Source: Microbacteriaceae bacterium | GTDB lineage: Bacteria > Actinomycetota > Actinomycetes > Actinomycetales > Microbacteriaceae | DNA: 14,482 nucleotides | Reading direction: 5' to 3' | Assembly: GCA_012719255.1 (NCBI GenBank) | Contig: JAAYAS010000252.1 | Span: forward strand, 1-14,482 | Shown here: positions 13,905 to 14,482 of the stretch, in pieces | Numbering within the stretch: the stretch's first letter is position 1 | Layout: every line of letters starts with the position of its first letter | Position numbers and translations under genes: made by a program | The notes under the pieces: generated by a model | Told to the model about the DNA's origin: nothing | Databases searched by the model: none | Seen by the model: only the letters and a program-made list of their open reading frames with translations

Positions 13905-14482
13905 TCCGACTGCTGCTCGCCGACGACCAGGACCTCGTGCGCGGGGCGCTCGCGGCGCTGCTCGAACTCGAGCCCGACCTCGAGGTGGTCGCCCAGACCG
14001 GCCGCGGCGACGAGGTCGTCGCGCTCGCGCTCGAGGGCGCGGTCGACGTGGCCCTCCTCGACATCGAGATGCCGGGGATGACCGGCATCGACGCGGCGGC
14101 GGCGCTGCGCGAGGCGGCGCCGGAGGTGCGCGCGCTCATCGTCACCACCTTCGGCCGGCCCGGCTACCTGCGCCGGGCGATGGATGCGGGGGCCGCCGGC
14201 TTCGTCGTCAAGGACGCCCCGGCCGAGCGGCTCGCCGAGGCCGTGCGGCGGGTGCACGCCGGCGGCCGGGTGATCGACCCGCAGCTCGCCGCCGAGTCGC
14301 TGTCGATCGGCGAGTCGCCGCTCACCGACCGCGAGCGGGAGGTGCTGCGCGAGTCGGCCGACGGCGCGAGCGTGCGCGAGGTCGCCCGCCGCCTGCACCT
14401 CTCGGAGGGCACGGTGCGCAACCACCTCTCGGCGGCGATCGGCAAGACGGGGGCGCGGAACCGGGTCGAGGCGGCCCGCCTC
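13901..14482 (+). CDS. NarL/DesR-type response regulator (3' end cut by window)
   Basis: Only 194 codons are present; probably few residues are missing, since relatives are about 200 aa. The receiver (1-118) is intact, with acidic pocket D8-D9, phosphoacceptor D54 in LLDIEMPG, T82 and K104 (FVVKDAP). The LuxR-type helix-turn-helix (about 139-194) includes PLTDREREVLRE, VREVARRLHLSEGTVRNHLS and KTGARNRVEAARL. The ATG overlaps the kinase stop by 4 nt, making it the cognate partner. It probably regulates the exporter genes upstream, perhaps through the palindrome at 10991-11012. The stop codon is outside the window. Confidence 0.94.
   Translation, partial: MIRLLLADDQDLVRGALAALLELEPDLEVVAQTGRGDEVVALALEGAVDVALLDIEMPGMTGIDAAAALREAAPEVRALIVTTFGRPGYLRRAMDAGAAGFVVKDAPAERLAEAVRRVHAGGRVIDPQLAAESLSIGESPLTDREREVLRESADGASVREVARRLHLSEGTVRNHLSAAIGKTGARNRVEAARL

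Noticed and set aside
12323..14425. 700-codon minus-strand open frame opposite the permease, kinase and regulator
   Set aside because: Low-complexity shadow; the plus strand carries complete families in overlapping operon order.
1..14482. CRISPR arrays, insertion sequences, tRNA or rRNA genes, prophage or defence genes
   Set aside because: No regularly spaced repeats, transposase or integrase motifs, or tRNA-like cloverleaf seen; composition is uniform and coding is nearly continuous.

Overview
This window is very GC-rich chromosomal DNA from an actinobacterium. It encodes a probable mycothiol synthase (mycothiol is confined to Actinobacteria) and a GlnR-type orphan regulator. The genes are packed with GTGA/ATGA overlaps, and several appear to be preceded by leaderless promoters. 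Gene content and order suggest Micrococcales, plausibly Microbacteriaceae; this is inference from memory of related genomes, not a search. I see no mobile element, tRNA, rRNA, CRISPR array or sign of recent transfer.

Left part, minus strand (read from 8606 down to 1): glnR-like regulator, mshD, ppk, mutT1-like Nudix/phosphatase, pstS, pstC, pstA, and the first 64 codons of pstB. Together this is a phosphate module: high-affinity phosphate import (PstSCAB), storage of phosphate as polyphosphate (Ppk), and a Nudix hydrolase for oxidised or signalling nucleotides. MshD (last step of mycothiol synthesis) and the GlnR-like regulator lead the cluster. A two-unit, 11-nt-phased PHO box (GTTTACC/GTTCACC) sits upstream of pstS, so the pst genes probably start a phosphate-starvation-induced transcript of their own. 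A perfect 16-bp hairpin between pstS and pstC would explain higher expression of the binding protein than of the membrane parts. A second hairpin separates ppk from mutT1.

Middle, plus strand (8687 to 10975): a 94-aa three-helix membrane protein of unknown function, divergent from the regulator; a 38-aa single-helix microprotein (8999-9115); a nitrobindin/FABP-like beta-barrel protein; and a YgfZ-type folate-binding protein. As I recall the M. tuberculosis map, relatives of the last two also lie near glnR-mshD (Rv0811c-Rv0819), so this neighbourhood looks ancient.

Right part, plus strand (11067 to the end): an ABC exporter ATPase and its ABC-2 permease, then a DesK-type histidine kinase and a NarL/DesR-type response regulator cut by the window end. 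This is a typical exporter plus two-component unit; its substrate and signal are unknown. A near-perfect 22-bp palindrome upstream of the ATPase gene is a candidate operator for the regulator.

I did not find a dramatic new system. The most unusual items are the microprotein, the leaderless-promoter pattern, the intergenic hairpins, the PHO box with an overlapping dyad, and the candidate exporter operator.
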